Source: Nitrososphaeria archaeon | GTDB taxonomy: Archaea > Thermoproteota > Nitrososphaeria > JACIWG01 | Reading direction: 5' to 3' | Assembly: GCA_026413865.1 (NCBI GenBank) | Contig: JAOAKB010000004.1 | Location: forward strand, 65,664 to 99,742 | DNA length: 34,079 bases | Shown here: in pieces, positions 16,962 through 24,919 of the stretch | Layout: the number at the start of each line of letters is the position of its first letter | How positions within the stretch are numbered: position 1 is the first letter of the stretch | Made by a program: the position numbers and the translations under genes | Notes under the pieces: model-generated | Told to the model about the DNA's origin: nothing | Database searches by the model: none | The model's input: only the letters and a program-made list of their open reading frames with translations

Positions 16962-17329
16962 ACCTTTAACACCATTCTACAATCCTTCTTACACAATACA
17001 AGTTCAGCAAAACTTCCAAGAGAACTTCCACCACCAACAACATACCTTGAGCCCCTAAACTCTATTATAATTAGAGTTGAATCAAAGATTTTATTTTCTA
17101 TCAAAAACCTTTCCAGAAGCCTGCAGACAATACCCTTTTCAACTTCATAAAATAATCTTGTAGCACCAAACTCTTCTAATAATCTGTCTACAACCTGGTA
17201 GGCCATAACCTTATTATAATATTTAATTGCATAATCTTCTACATTATAAAGGTAAAGGTTATTTATACAGGCTAAGGAAAAAATTATTACAACAATCATT
17301 GAAGAAACCTTATCTAAAAGATTATACAT
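16943..17329 (-). CDS. Single-helix membrane protein, minor pilin-like
   Basis: The 128-residue protein has one N-terminal hydrophobic helix (about 8-28, SSMIVVIIFSLACINNLYLY) without a long basic leader, then a soluble domain with a Gly-rich turn VVGGGSSLG and two cysteines (CKKDC). Size and topology fit a minor pilin or TadE/F-like component. It overlaps the 45-aa gene before it by 8 bases and the pilin-like gene after it by 19 bases, so translation is probably coupled. No specific family was recognised. Confidence 0.55.
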   Translation of the reverse strand: MYNLLDKVSSMIVVIIFSLACINNLYLYNVEDYAIKYYNKVMAYQVVDRLLEEFGATRLFYEVEKGIVCRLLERFLIENKIFDSTLIIIEFRGSRYVVGGGSSLGSFAELVLCKKDCRMVLKVWFMKK

Positions 17330-17459
17330 TCAATAACACCAAAATCCAGCCATTCAATCCTAAAATAAGGTTGTAGGAAAGTAAAACTATAGTCAAAAGG
17401 ACCATAAACACTAGAATAAGATACAATATTTCTATTCCAAAGTCTAAAATTTCATTCAA
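17322..17459 (-). CDS. 45-aa single-helix membrane microprotein in the pilus operon
   Basis: A minus-strand frame starts at TTG 17459 and stops at TAA 17322-17324, encoding MNEILDFGIEILY, then a strongly hydrophobic stretch to about residue 35 and a short tail ending LLNV. A GGTGA Shine-Dalgarno lies six bases before the TTG. The start overlaps the last codons of the upstream gene and the stop overlaps the ATG of the downstream gene by 8 bases, so it fits exactly between its neighbours. It could be a small pilus subunit or membrane assembly factor. Short length keeps confidence moderate. Confidence 0.55.
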   Translation of the reverse strand: MNEILDFGIEILYLILVFMVLLTIVLLSYNLILGLNGWILVLLNV

Positions 17460-17838
17460 AACTTTTCACCATTATCTTACCATTAACTTTTGAAACTAAA
17501 ACCGTCCCATAAAGCTTCACTTTCTGTACATAAAATTCAACATCATCACAATAAATTGAATAAAAAATTTTATTTTCAAATATTATACTAATATTTTTTC
17601 CATCAGAATAAAAAATAACATTACCGTTAAAAGATGAATCCTCTAAAGAAAGCTTTACACTCATATTTTCTTCAAGAAATTGTCCAATATTAATAAAAGC
17701 TTCTAAAACCTTTTTTGCTTCAATCACTTCACAAACTACATAAAATTTTTGTAACGGTATAGTTGTGGAAAGTATTATTAAGCCTATTAGAAGATAGAAA
17801 GTAAAACCTAAAGAGAAACCTAGTATTTCAGAAGGCAT
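17452..17838 (-). CDS. Single-helix membrane protein, minor pilin-like
   Basis: The 128-residue protein has a hydrophobic N-terminal helix (about 6-30, GFSLGFTFYLLIGLIILSTTI), then a beta-strand-rich extracytoplasmic domain with two cysteines (FYVVC and IYCDD). It is similar in size and plan to the genes on either side but not obviously similar in sequence. ATG at 17838 is preferred because GTGA lies six bases upstream; TTG at 17844 is an alternative. It overlaps the upstream gene by 11 bases. Confidence 0.55.
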   Translation of the reverse strand: MPSEILGFSLGFTFYLLIGLIILSTTIPLQKFYVVCEVIEAKKVLEAFINIGQFLEENMSVKLSLEDSSFNGNVIFYSDGKNISIIFENKIFYSIYCDDVEFYVQKVKLYGTVLVSKVNGKIMVKSFE

Positions 17839-18220
17839 CTTCAATCACTATAAACACAGCATCATCTTTACCAATAACAGCAATTCTTACAAAATTACTT
17901 TCCTTTCTTAAATCATCTACAATTATATCAAAATCGTAGACACCTACATTAACAATTTTATCATCATAAAATATTTTTAGAATACCATTCTCAAAAAATA
18001 TGTTAAAATCTTTAGATACAACATATGAGAGATAGTATGTGCCTTTAAATGCATGAGACCTTTCTATCAGTCTAGCAAAATCTTTTGCCAGAATATTAAG
18101 CTGATCATCAGACACACTATTGTACACGTATGTGACAATATTTAAAATTGGATTATAAAGTGAGGCAGCTAACATTAGACTTAATCCTATAACTAGACAT
18201 TTTTCAAAAACTTCAACCAT
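17828..18220 (-). CDS. Single-helix membrane protein, first gene of leftward pilus arm
   Basis: The 130-residue protein has one N-terminal hydrophobic helix (about 8-30) and a beta-rich C-terminal domain (IVNVGVYDFDIIVDD and FVRIAVIGKDDAVFIVI). It shares the plan of the following four genes: a short N-terminus, one membrane helix and a small exported domain. No family was recognised; a minor pilin role is inferred from its position in an arm divergent from a secretion ATPase. Its promoter is probably the symmetric TATA-like element in the 53-base spacer. Confidence 0.55.
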   Translation of the reverse strand: MVEVFEKCLVIGLSLMLAASLYNPILNIVTYVYNSVSDDQLNILAKDFARLIERSHAFKGTYYLSYVVSKDFNIFFENGILKIFYDDKIVNVGVYDFDIIVDDLRKESNFVRIAVIGKDDAVFIVIEDAF

Positions 18221-18246
18221 ATTTTTCGATTTAAAATGTTATTGGC

Positions 18247-18255
18247 GTATTTAAG
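18247..18255. promoter_or_regulatory. Shared TATA-like element between the two pilus arms
   Basis: GTATTTAAG reads as a TATA box on both strands (CTTAAATAC leftward). Its centre lies about 23 bases before the ATPase ATG (18274) and 31 bases before the leftward arm ATG (18220). The spacer is only 53 bases, so both arms are probably switched together. Confidence 0.45.
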
Positions 18256-18273
18256 CACAAACAACCTTCCTAT

Positions 18274-19818
18274 ATGATGAACCTACAAAAAATATTTTTT
18301 AAGAACAAAAATGTTAGAGCAGAAAATAGGTCTTTAAAACATTTTTTAATAGAACTCTTTAATGGAGACAACGAACAATCATATTTAGAAAATTATATAA
18401 TAGAATATTTTGAAATATTATTGAAAAGATTTAATGGAAGAAACCTTTATTATGTAAAATGCTCTAAAAAGCTTTCCACTCTAATAGAAAAAACATGTTC
18501 AGTTTTTGACGATATAACAGAAAATTCGAACATCCTAGAGTTTGAGGAAATTTCCTTTAAATCGTTCATAGAACACCTTTCAAAACTCTTTTATTCGAGC
18601 ATGAAAAAATTCACATTAAGTGAAGAAGAAAGACAATTCTTAAGTACAGTGTATGCTTTCGAGTTCATGAAAATTTCACGCTTGTTCCCTCTATTAATTG
18701 ATGAACATGTCCAAGAATTTTATTTAGACTCACCATTAACGAGAATATATCTTGACCACGATAGATGGGGAAGATGTCTGACAAACATAATTTTAACAGA
18801 AGAAGAGGTTCAGGCTATAAAAACGCACATGCAAACTTTTAGTGGATATTCTCTAGACTATCTAACAAATTCTCTAAAAACTGAATGGAACTTTAATAAA
18901 ACAACTTATAGAATATCGCTTGACATATTTCCATTATCTCCAACAGGATTTAACTTGGATGTTAGAAAAATATTTCCACAAACATACACTCTTCCACAAC
19001 TAATACAATTTAAAATGCTTTCAAAAGAAATGGCGTTATTTCTTCTATTTTTCCTAAACTTTGGAAGAAATGTTACAATCGTTGGTGAAACAAACTCTGG
19101 AAAGACTACACTTTTAAACGCACTGGACCTATTCCTTTCTCCAGAGAAAAGAAGAATATATGTAGAGGATGTTCAAGAGTCTCTTGACCTTTTAAAATAC
19201 GACTATCATCAAGCAAAATATAGGGTTTCACCCTACGATGTTGGAAGCAGGGGGAAAAAATCGGTTGAGGTAACAAAAATTTTACACCGTTCACCAAACA
19301 TTATAATTTTAGGAGAAATACAGTCAGAAGAACACAGTCGAGCACTTTTCAATTCACTTTCTTCAGGAATAAGAGGGATGCAAACATTTCATGCAACTTC
19401 ACCACATCAGGCCTTTAGAAGATGGATATTTTCTCACAAGATAGACCCTGTAAGTTTACTAGAACTTGACATTATTGTTTGCATGGGAAAAACACAAGAG
19501 TTTCCAGTAAAAAGATTTGTTTCAAGCATATACGAGATTTTGCCATCTGAAGAGCAGAAGATTTCATTTGAAAAAATTGATTTTTCATTAAATGAGATAT
19601 TTGCAAGGAATGTGAACGAAGATTTTGTGAACCTAGTTCCATTAGAGAATACCTACACCTTCAAAAAGCTTATGACATTATATTCTGAAAGCCACTTAAA
19701 AAGCGCTTATGAAAAAATGTGTAAAATCGTTGAGCCAATTCTAGAAAAAGGTACAAGTTTCGAAACATTAGTAAAAGAAATTTCAAACGCTTGGGTGATG
19801 TTAAAGGATGCTTTCTAG
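18274..19818 (+). CDS. Type II/IV secretion system ATPase (TadA/CpaF/ArlI family)
   Basis: The 514-residue hexameric ATPase homologue has an N-terminal adaptor region (1-240), Walker A GETNSGKTT (271-279), an Asp/Glu-box VEDVQE (297-302), Walker B region IIILGEIQSEEHS (343-355) and a His box TFHAT (371-375). It powers pilin assembly or retraction by driving the membrane platform. Similarity to CpaF/TadA and archaellum ArlI is at family level only. ATG at 18274 or the adjacent ATG at 18277 is the start. It overlaps the first platform gene by 11 bases. Confidence 0.88.
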   Translation: MMNLQKIFFKNKNVRAENRSLKHFLIELFNGDNEQSYLENYIIEYFEILLKRFNGRNLYYVKCSKKLSTLIEKTCSVFDDITENSNILEFEEISFKSFIEHLSKLFYSSMKKFTLSEEERQFLSTVYAFEFMKISRLFPLLIDEHVQEFYLDSPLTRIYLDHDRWGRCLTNIILTEEEVQAIKTHMQTFSGYSLDYLTNSLKTEWNFNKTTYRISLDIFPLSPTGFNLDVRKIFPQTYTLPQLIQFKMLSKEMALFLLFFLNFGRNVTIVGETNSGKTTLLNALDLFLSPEKRRIYVEDVQESLDLLKYDYHQAKYRVSPYDVGSRGKKSVEVTKILHRSPNIIILGEIQSEEHSRALFNSLSSGIRGMQTFHATSPHQAFRRWIFSHKIDPVSLLELDIIVCMGKTQEFPVKRFVSSIYEILPSEEQKISFEKIDFSLNEIFARNVNEDFVNLVPLENTYTFKKLMTLYSESHLKSAYEKMCKIVEPILEKGTSFETLVKEISNAWVMLKDAF

Positions 19819-20539
19819 AAATGGGCTAATAAAAGCATACAAATACTTTGGAATCAACTTTAGAAACTACATTTTATGGTCTATAATCTTATCTTTAACA
19901 CCTTCAACTCTAATTTCAATATATTTTCCATCAGAAAACACGTTCTTAAAACTTGTAATGTTTTTTACAATTACAATAATTTGCCAGTATCTTATATTAA
20001 CAATTCCTTACCTACTATTTTCACAGCATGACTTTATAATTTCCCTATTTGGTTATCTAATACTATCAGACTTAAAGATTATAACAAGATATTCATCATT
20101 ATACGATGCTTGCCTCCACATATATAGGGCAAAATATCCTATAGTATCTCAAATGTTTAAGAAAATATTAGTTTCCGGAATAAGAGGATATGATATAAAG
20201 GAAGCCTTAAACCATTTTGCACTTTCACAGCCATCTCAATCTTTTAGAGAAGGTTTACAGAAAATACTCCTAGAAAGGACAATTGAAAAAAACGAGTTTT
20301 ACAGAACTTACATTACAACCCACAATTTCTATAGAGAAATAACCTCAAAGATTGAGACAAAATTTTCTATTCTTATTGGATTATGCTTTTTTACTCCAAT
20401 AGTATCAACCATTTTCATATCAATGTACGTAAAAGAAGTATATCCAATTTTAATAATACTTTCTACAGCAATATTCATGCTTTCAATAATATACATTACA
20501 TTAACAAGAAGTTTATACTTGCATAAGGTGAATATATGA
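19808..20539 (+). CDS. T2SSF-type pilus platform protein, first part (TadB-like)
   Basis: The 243-residue protein has two hydrophobic helices near the N-terminus (about 22-42 and 46-72), a cytosolic helical middle with the GxR/Y-type loop VSGIRGYDIKEALNHFA (about 121-137), then two C-terminal helices (about 190-212 and 215-235). This is the T2SSF/GspF arrangement. It is shorter than TadB (usually about 300) and about half of ArlJ. It overlaps the ATPase gene by 11 bases and the next platform gene by 4 bases. Confidence 0.75.
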   Translation: MLSRNGLIKAYKYFGINFRNYILWSIILSLTPSTLISIYFPSENTFLKLVMFFTITIICQYLILTIPYLLFSQHDFIISLFGYLILSDLKIITRYSSLYDACLHIYRAKYPIVSQMFKKILVSGIRGYDIKEALNHFALSQPSQSFREGLQKILLERTIEKNEFYRTYITTHNFYREITSKIETKFSILIGLCFFTPIVSTIFISMYVKEVYPILIILSTAIFMLSIIYITLTRSLYLHKVNI

Positions 20540-21171
20540 GATTTTTTGGAAGTAGAGAGAAAGCTTCATTTGACGAACTACTATTTTTAGAAAAAATTTC
20601 GAAAAAAATGGTTGAAGGAGTTTCACTTGAAAGAGCTATATTTGAGGTTCTAAAGGAAACAAACTTTAAGCCTTTCAAGAACAGGCTTACATGGCTTATT
20701 AGGGGAGAGGATTCTAAAAAAGTTTTAAGAAATCTTCCATTTGAAACAAGTTTACCAAAATATGTGTCTGATATTAATAAGATAAGGTCTATGTTTGCAG
20801 GAAAGGTTTTGGATGAGATCGTTAACATAATTTTGTTGAATAGAAGATGTCAAAAGGAGCGCATTATACTCTTAGACATCCTCTATCACAGAAGTATTAT
20901 TGTCACATTACTTTTGGGAATAACACTTTCTTTTCTATCACAAATGGCACCACTATTTTCTATAATAATAGAATTTACTCCAAAAATCCAAATCGATTAT
21001 AGCATTAGAAATGGAATAATATACTTTTCTTTCATTTTAGGAATATTTTCAACATTCTTACAAAATCTACTTTTTGGCAAAAAAAGAACTTTGATTACAA
21101 TAATAGTTTACATTATATCATACTATATTGGCTTAAAACTTTCAAAACCAATACTTAATATTTTACCTTAA
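20536..21171 (+). CDS. T2SSF-type pilus platform protein, second part (TadC-like)
   Basis: The 211-residue protein has a long cytosolic N-terminus (about 1-113) with T2SSF-like helices (DELLFLEKISKKMVEGVSLE; LPKYVSDINKIRSMF), followed by three membrane helices (about 116-140, 155-176, 184-202). It lacks the N-terminal membrane pair of complete TadC or GspF. Together with the preceding gene it totals about 454 residues, close to one ArlJ-type platform, so the pair may be a split platform. The genes overlap as ATGA, indicating coupled translation. Confidence 0.7.
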   Translation: MRFFGSREKASFDELLFLEKISKKMVEGVSLERAIFEVLKETNFKPFKNRLTWLIRGEDSKKVLRNLPFETSLPKYVSDINKIRSMFAGKVLDEIVNIILLNRRCQKERIILLDILYHRSIIVTLLLGITLSFLSQMAPLFSIIIEFTPKIQIDYSIRNGIIYFSFILGIFSTFLQNLLFGKKRTLITIIVYIISYYIGLKLSKPILNILP

Positions 21172-21254
21172 AAGCAAGAAGATTCGTATACGATGGGATA
21201 TAATTAAAATGTTGGTGATTATATACGATCTTAACATATTTTCCGGTGTTAAGG

Positions 21255-21446
21255 TTGAATAAAAGAAGATATGCTGTTCAATTGGTTGAAGAGGCAATAC
21301 TTATCTCTGTAGTACTTGTGATACTGACTCTTGTAATGGGTGGGGTAGAATCTGTACTAAATAAGATTTCTCAAATGACATCAAGTTTATGGGATACTAT
21401 ATCAAAGTCCATAGAAGACCTTTTCGGCTTTCTCTGGAAATGGTAG
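21255..21446 (+). CDS. Flp-sized type IV pilin
   Basis: The 63-residue protein begins MNKRRYAVQLVEEAILISV: a short basic leader, a likely PibD/TadV cut after Ala7, and a mature N-terminus VQLVE that puts Glu at +5 (the conserved pilin Glu), followed by a hydrophobic helix and a short amphipathic C-terminal helix. Small pilins of this kind with E5 are typical of the Tad/Flp family. TTG at 21255 is chosen because GGTG lies six bases upstream; GTG at 21246 is an alternative but is itself part of that ribosome-binding site. It is probably the major subunit of the cluster. It lies 6 bases before the HerA-like gene. Confidence 0.7.
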   Translation: MNKRRYAVQLVEEAILISVVLVILTLVMGGVESVLNKISQMTSSLWDTISKSIEDLFGFLWKW

Positions 21447-21452
21447 ACTATA

Positions 21453-23180
21453 ATGTTAGAAGTCTTAGATAAAAAATATGCCTGTATTAAAAAAGATAAC
21501 AAGGTTAGAATCTATGCTATAGTAAGTTTAAAGCCAAAAAACATGTACAATAACAAAAACACTGAAATATCTTCAGCAGAAATTCTTGTATCCTATAGGA
21601 AGGCTATAGGATTTTTTGAGGGTATATACAAGGCAGGTATACCCCTACACTATCTTGTTTCTATAGCACCAAGACCGCAGCCAATTCTTAAGAAAATGTT
21701 TAACATCCTAAAAAATGAGGAAACATGTAATGAGCCAATGTTTGAACAGTCAATTTATGCAGTAACTTGGGTTGATGGAAAAATTTCTAAGCTTGAAAAT
21801 CTTAAAGCACAAATTGATGAAAGATGCAAGATACTTTGTACAGCCTTAAGTGTAGGATACGAGAACTTTGTTCCAGAAAATGTTGAAGGTTCAAAACTTG
21901 AACATTTTATAAAATCTATTACAGTGCCGGAGTATGAGTTAGAGAAAGTTGAACAGACAGGTTCTAATAGGCTTCCCTTTACTTTAGCTTATTCACCATC
22001 TATACCCACTCAGTATAGTGGCGAAAATATTCCACAATTTTATATTCCAAACTTTGAAGAATCAGGTTCTGGAGGAATATATTTAGGCTACTTAAAATCG
22101 ATTGAAGGAAAACTGCATAAATTCTATTTAAGGGAGGATGATATTCTACAACATGTTTGTGTAATTGGAATGACCGGTTCAGGAAAGTCTACAACATGCA
22201 AAGTTATACTTTCACAGCTTATTAAAATGGGTAAGAAGGTAATGGTCTTAGACTGGCATAACGAATATGGCGGCTTTTTCAAAGAAATGGGATGTAATGT
22301 TGTTAGTGCAGGAAAGGATGATTCTTTCGCCTTAAATCCATTAGATGCAATTAACGTAAAGGATATTTATGAACATATTGCATTAATAACTGATATATTT
22401 GCTGAAGTATATAGGTTTACAAGCCCACAAACATTCACATTCAGAAATTCTCTCGTGAACCTATATGGTGAGAGTCCAAAAACATTTTCAAGGTCACCAA
22501 TACTTTCAAATCTTGTAGATTACATTGAACAGAATCCTGCAAGGTCAATGTACGATAATGAAACAAAGACGGCAATACTTAGGAGACTAATTCCATTAAC
22601 ACAAGGCCAGGCAGGCAACCTACTTAATAGAGAAAACACATTTTCTATGCAGACACTTCTATCAGAAAATGTTTGCATAGAATTAGGATATTTAAGAGAT
22701 TTTGAAACAAGAATAATATTCTCATCAATATTATTAAAAATGATATATGACTTCAGACTACTTTCTGGACCATCCAAACTAGACCATATGACAGTTATAG
22801 AAGAAGCACGTTCTATAGTTCCAGCAAGAAGACTTGAGGATCCTCCATCGATAGGAGAAAAGATGGCTTCAGAACTTAGAAAATTTGGTGAAAGAATGAT
22901 TTTTGTAGCACAGTATCCTACACAGATTTCCTCCGAAATTATAAAAAATTGTGGACTAAGAATAATACATAGAGTTTCATGGATGGAGGATATACGAATA
23001 TTAAAAGAAACTTTAGGCTTAAAAAGTGAACAAGCAGACTTTCTATCACTACTTAAGACTGGAGAAGCTATAGTAAGTATAGGAAGAATACGTGCCCCAT
23101 TTCTAATCCAGGTTGACGCGTCAATAGTAGGAGTCGGGGAAGAATCGGCCCAGGTCACCTCTTTCAGTAACAAGCTGTAG
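21453..23180 (+). CDS. HerA/VirB4-like ATPase in the pilus operon
   Basis: The 575-residue protein has an N-terminal region (about 1-230) with an uncommon pattern (IPLHYLVSIAPRPQP) and a HerA/FtsK-type ATPase core: Walker A GMTGSGKSTT (239-248), LDWHNEYGGF after the first strand, Walker B HMTVIEEARS (445-454), and a C-terminal segment with RIIHRVSWMEDIRIL as sensor region. The family includes HerA, VirB4 and Sulfolobus CedB. The canonical HerA-NurA-Mre11-Rad50 neighbours are absent; it is the last gene of the Tad-like operon. It overlaps the convergent AK6 gene by 60 bases. Role in pilus function or DNA transport is inferred from context. Confidence 0.82.
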   Translation: MLEVLDKKYACIKKDNKVRIYAIVSLKPKNMYNNKNTEISSAEILVSYRKAIGFFEGIYKAGIPLHYLVSIAPRPQPILKKMFNILKNEETCNEPMFEQSIYAVTWVDGKISKLENLKAQIDERCKILCTALSVGYENFVPENVEGSKLEHFIKSITVPEYELEKVEQTGSNRLPFTLAYSPSIPTQYSGENIPQFYIPNFEESGSGGIYLGYLKSIEGKLHKFYLREDDILQHVCVIGMTGSGKSTTCKVILSQLIKMGKKVMVLDWHNEYGGFFKEMGCNVVSAGKDDSFALNPLDAINVKDIYEHIALITDIFAEVYRFTSPQTFTFRNSLVNLYGESPKTFSRSPILSNLVDYIEQNPARSMYDNETKTAILRRLIPLTQGQAGNLLNRENTFSMQTLLSENVCIELGYLRDFETRIIFSSILLKMIYDFRLLSGPSKLDHMTVIEEARSIVPARRLEDPPSIGEKMASELRKFGERMIFVAQYPTQISSEIIKNCGLRIIHRVSWMEDIRILKETLGLKSEQADFLSLLKTGEAIVSIGRIRAPFLIQVDASIVGVGEESAQVTSFSNKL

Positions 23181-23699
23181 CCAGTCTATACTGAAACCAT
23201 CAAATCTTCTAACACCATTTAAGGCTTCAAGAGCGTCATTTAAAACTTCTTTAACAGACTTTTTGGAGGTTTCTATAACATGAATCTTTTCCAACCCAAA
23301 CTTTTTTAATGCCTCAAAGTAGCAAGTGCCCAAAATTTCGGAGCCAACATTCATTAAAACCTTTTTTTCAGGATAACCTCTTTTCCTCAATCGTTCCTCC
23401 AAAGTGTAGGGATCACATCTAAGGACTATAACTAGATCCAAATTCTTTGAAGAAACAACATGCGACAATAGGTGGCCTACTAGAACAAAATTTTCTGATA
23501 ATATAAGCTTAGAAATTAGTTTCTTAAGTTTAAGAGTGTCAGCCACTATACCATACATGTCCCTACCAATTATAGCACCCTCTAGCAAGCAAACCCGGTT
23601 TATGTTAATGATTCTATAGCCAGTTACCTTAGAAAGGGCCTTAGCTAAAGTCTTTTTGCCTGTTGCAGGTGTACCCGTTATACCTATTCTATTAAACAA
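23121..23699 (-). CDS. AK6/Fap7-type adenylate kinase-like NTPase
   Basis: The 192-residue P-loop protein matches the Fap7/hCINAP (AK6) family: P-loop GTPATGKK (9-16), then KVTGYRIININRVC, the acceptor strand FVLVGHLLSH and LRCDPYTLEERLRKRGY, with YEALK-like CYFEALKKF. Fap7 helps 40S/30S subunit maturation with uS11. The P-loop has Lys at position 16 where Ser or Thr normally coordinates Mg; T17 follows. It has a zinc-ribbon gene 14 bases upstream, and its 3' end overlaps the HerA-like gene by 60 bases. Confidence 0.82.
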   Translation of the reverse strand: MFNRIGITGTPATGKKTLAKALSKVTGYRIININRVCLLEGAIIGRDMYGIVADTLKLKKLISKLILSENFVLVGHLLSHVVSSKNLDLVIVLRCDPYTLEERLRKRGYPEKKVLMNVGSEILGTCYFEALKKFGLEKIHVIETSKKSVKEVLNDALEALNGVRRFDGFSIDWLQLVTERGDLGRFFPDSYY

Positions 23700-23713
23700 T
23701 AGAATAGTTCACT

Positions 23714-23881
23714 TTAGTCAACTGTTTGCTGTCTTATGGAAGTGGGTGTAAATTCTATTACAAGTGAACTGTTACATTTTCTACATCTTCCACTCAAGTA
23801 TATTTTTCTAACTGGAGAATCCTTGAAGCTAATTTGCTGATTTAAAACAACATCTGTAGAACCACAAACGGGACAGTTCAT
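23714..23881 (-). CDS. 55-aa zinc-ribbon microprotein
   Basis: A short minus-strand gene starts at ATG 23881 with GGTGA five bases upstream. It encodes MNCPVCGSTDVVLNQQ, about 15 residues, then GRCRKCNSSLVIEFTP and an end at QQTVD. The two CxxC pairs (C3, C6 and C33, C36) form a complete zinc ribbon. It precedes AK6 by 14 bases on the same strand and is probably co-transcribed, hinting at a nucleic-acid or ribosome-linked role. No specific family was recognised. Confidence 0.7.
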   Translation of the reverse strand: MNCPVCGSTDVVLNQQISFKDSPVRKIYLSGRCRKCNSSLVIEFTPTSIRQQTVD

Positions 23882-23943
23882 ATTGTTCACCAATATAAGC
23901 CCATAAACGTCAATATATTAAAATTTTTTTCTATTTTACAAAA

Positions 23944-23953
23944 GTTTTTAAAG
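23944..23953 (+). promoter_or_regulatory. TATA-like element of the HtrA gene
   Basis: GTTTTTAAAG is centred about 20-25 bases before the ATG at 23969, with no Shine-Dalgarno in between, as expected for a leaderless transcript. Confidence 0.45.
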
Positions 23954-23968
23954 CCAAAATAAAAATTG

Positions 23969-24919
23969 ATGAACATGATACCAGTAGATGAGGATAAAGT
24001 TATAAAGGCAGTTGAGAAGGCAAGCAAGTTTGTTGTTAGCGTAAGCACAATTACACTTGTTTCAGATTATATGTTTTATAGTATGCCAGTAAGTGGAATA
24101 GGTTCAGGAATAGTTTATGATAGTAGAGGATTTATTGTCACAAACAATCATGTGATTGCAGAAGCAAGACAGATTAATGTAACATTTTCAGATAGCAAAG
24201 TTTACGAGGGAAGGATTGTTGGAGGAGACCCATTAACTGACGTTGCAGTCTTAAAGGTACCGAGGACAGAATTAAAAGCAGCAGAATTTTATGATTCAAA
24301 CAAACTAAAGGTTGGACAGTTTGTCTTAGCATTAGGAAACCCATTCGGCTTAGTTGGAGGCCCAACAGTTACTGCTGGAGTAATAAGTGCATTAAAAAGA
24401 AGAATTCAGGCAAAAGGTGGACCCATTATTGAAGAGCTTATACAGACAGATGCAGCAATCAACCCTGGAAATAGTGGAGGACCATTAATTAACTTAGAAG
24501 GACAGGTTGTTGGAATGAGTACAGCAATAATACCCTATGCACAAGGTATAGGCTTTGCAGTAACAAGTAATACAGTGAGAAGGGTTGCTGATGAGATAAT
24601 CAGGTTCGGGCATGTGGTTAGACCTTGGCTTGGAATAAATGGTGTGGACATGAATCCTGGAATTGCAGAATACTACAATTTGGCGATAGATTTTGGTGTT
24701 CTAGTAGTTTCTGTTATAGAAAATAGTCCAGCATATTATGCTGACATTAGAGAGGGAGACATTATAGTCCAAGTTGATGAGGAAAGAATAATAAACATGA
24801 ATGACCTTCTTACAATATTATGGAAGAAGAAGGTTGGAGAAGAGGCTTTTATAAAAGTTGTTAGAGGGGAACATGAAGTTTCTTTTAAGATTAAGCTCGC
24901 TAAATCACCATTTCACTAA
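23969..24919 (+). CDS. HtrA/DegP-type serine protease with one PDZ domain, no signal peptide
   Basis: The 316-residue protein has the trypsin-like catalytic triad H61 (TNNHVI), D91 (PLTDVAVLKV) and S169 (GNSGGP), with LGNPFGL and the oxyanion region intact. Residues about 225-310 form a PDZ domain. No signal peptide or membrane helix precedes residue 20, so it should act in the cytosol, unlike most bacterial HtrA. ATG at 23969 is chosen; TTG three bases earlier and ATG at 23975 are alternatives. Its last 4 bases overlap the convergent zinc-ribbon gene. Confidence 0.92.
   Translation: MNMIPVDEDKVIKAVEKASKFVVSVSTITLVSDYMFYSMPVSGIGSGIVYDSRGFIVTNNHVIAEARQINVTFSDSKVYEGRIVGGDPLTDVAVLKVPRTELKAAEFYDSNKLKVGQFVLALGNPFGLVGGPTVTAGVISALKRRIQAKGGPIIEELIQTDAAINPGNSGGPLINLEGQVVGMSTAIIPYAQGIGFAVTSNTVRRVADEIIRFGHVVRPWLGINGVDMNPGIAEYYNLAIDFGVLVVSVIENSPAYYADIREGDIIVQVDEERIINMNDLLTILWKKKVGEEAFIKVVRGEHEVSFKIKLAKSPFH

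Noticed and set aside
16179-18220. Idea that the leftward pilin-like genes are fragments of one broken gene
   Set aside because: Each has its own start, membrane helix and ribosome-binding site or overlap start, and frames change at gene boundaries in the way of coupled operons, not random frameshifts.
22520-23173. 217-codon open frame antisense to the HerA-like ATPase
   Set aside because: The plus-strand frame carries intact Walker A and B motifs and fits the operon; the antisense product has no recognisable pattern.
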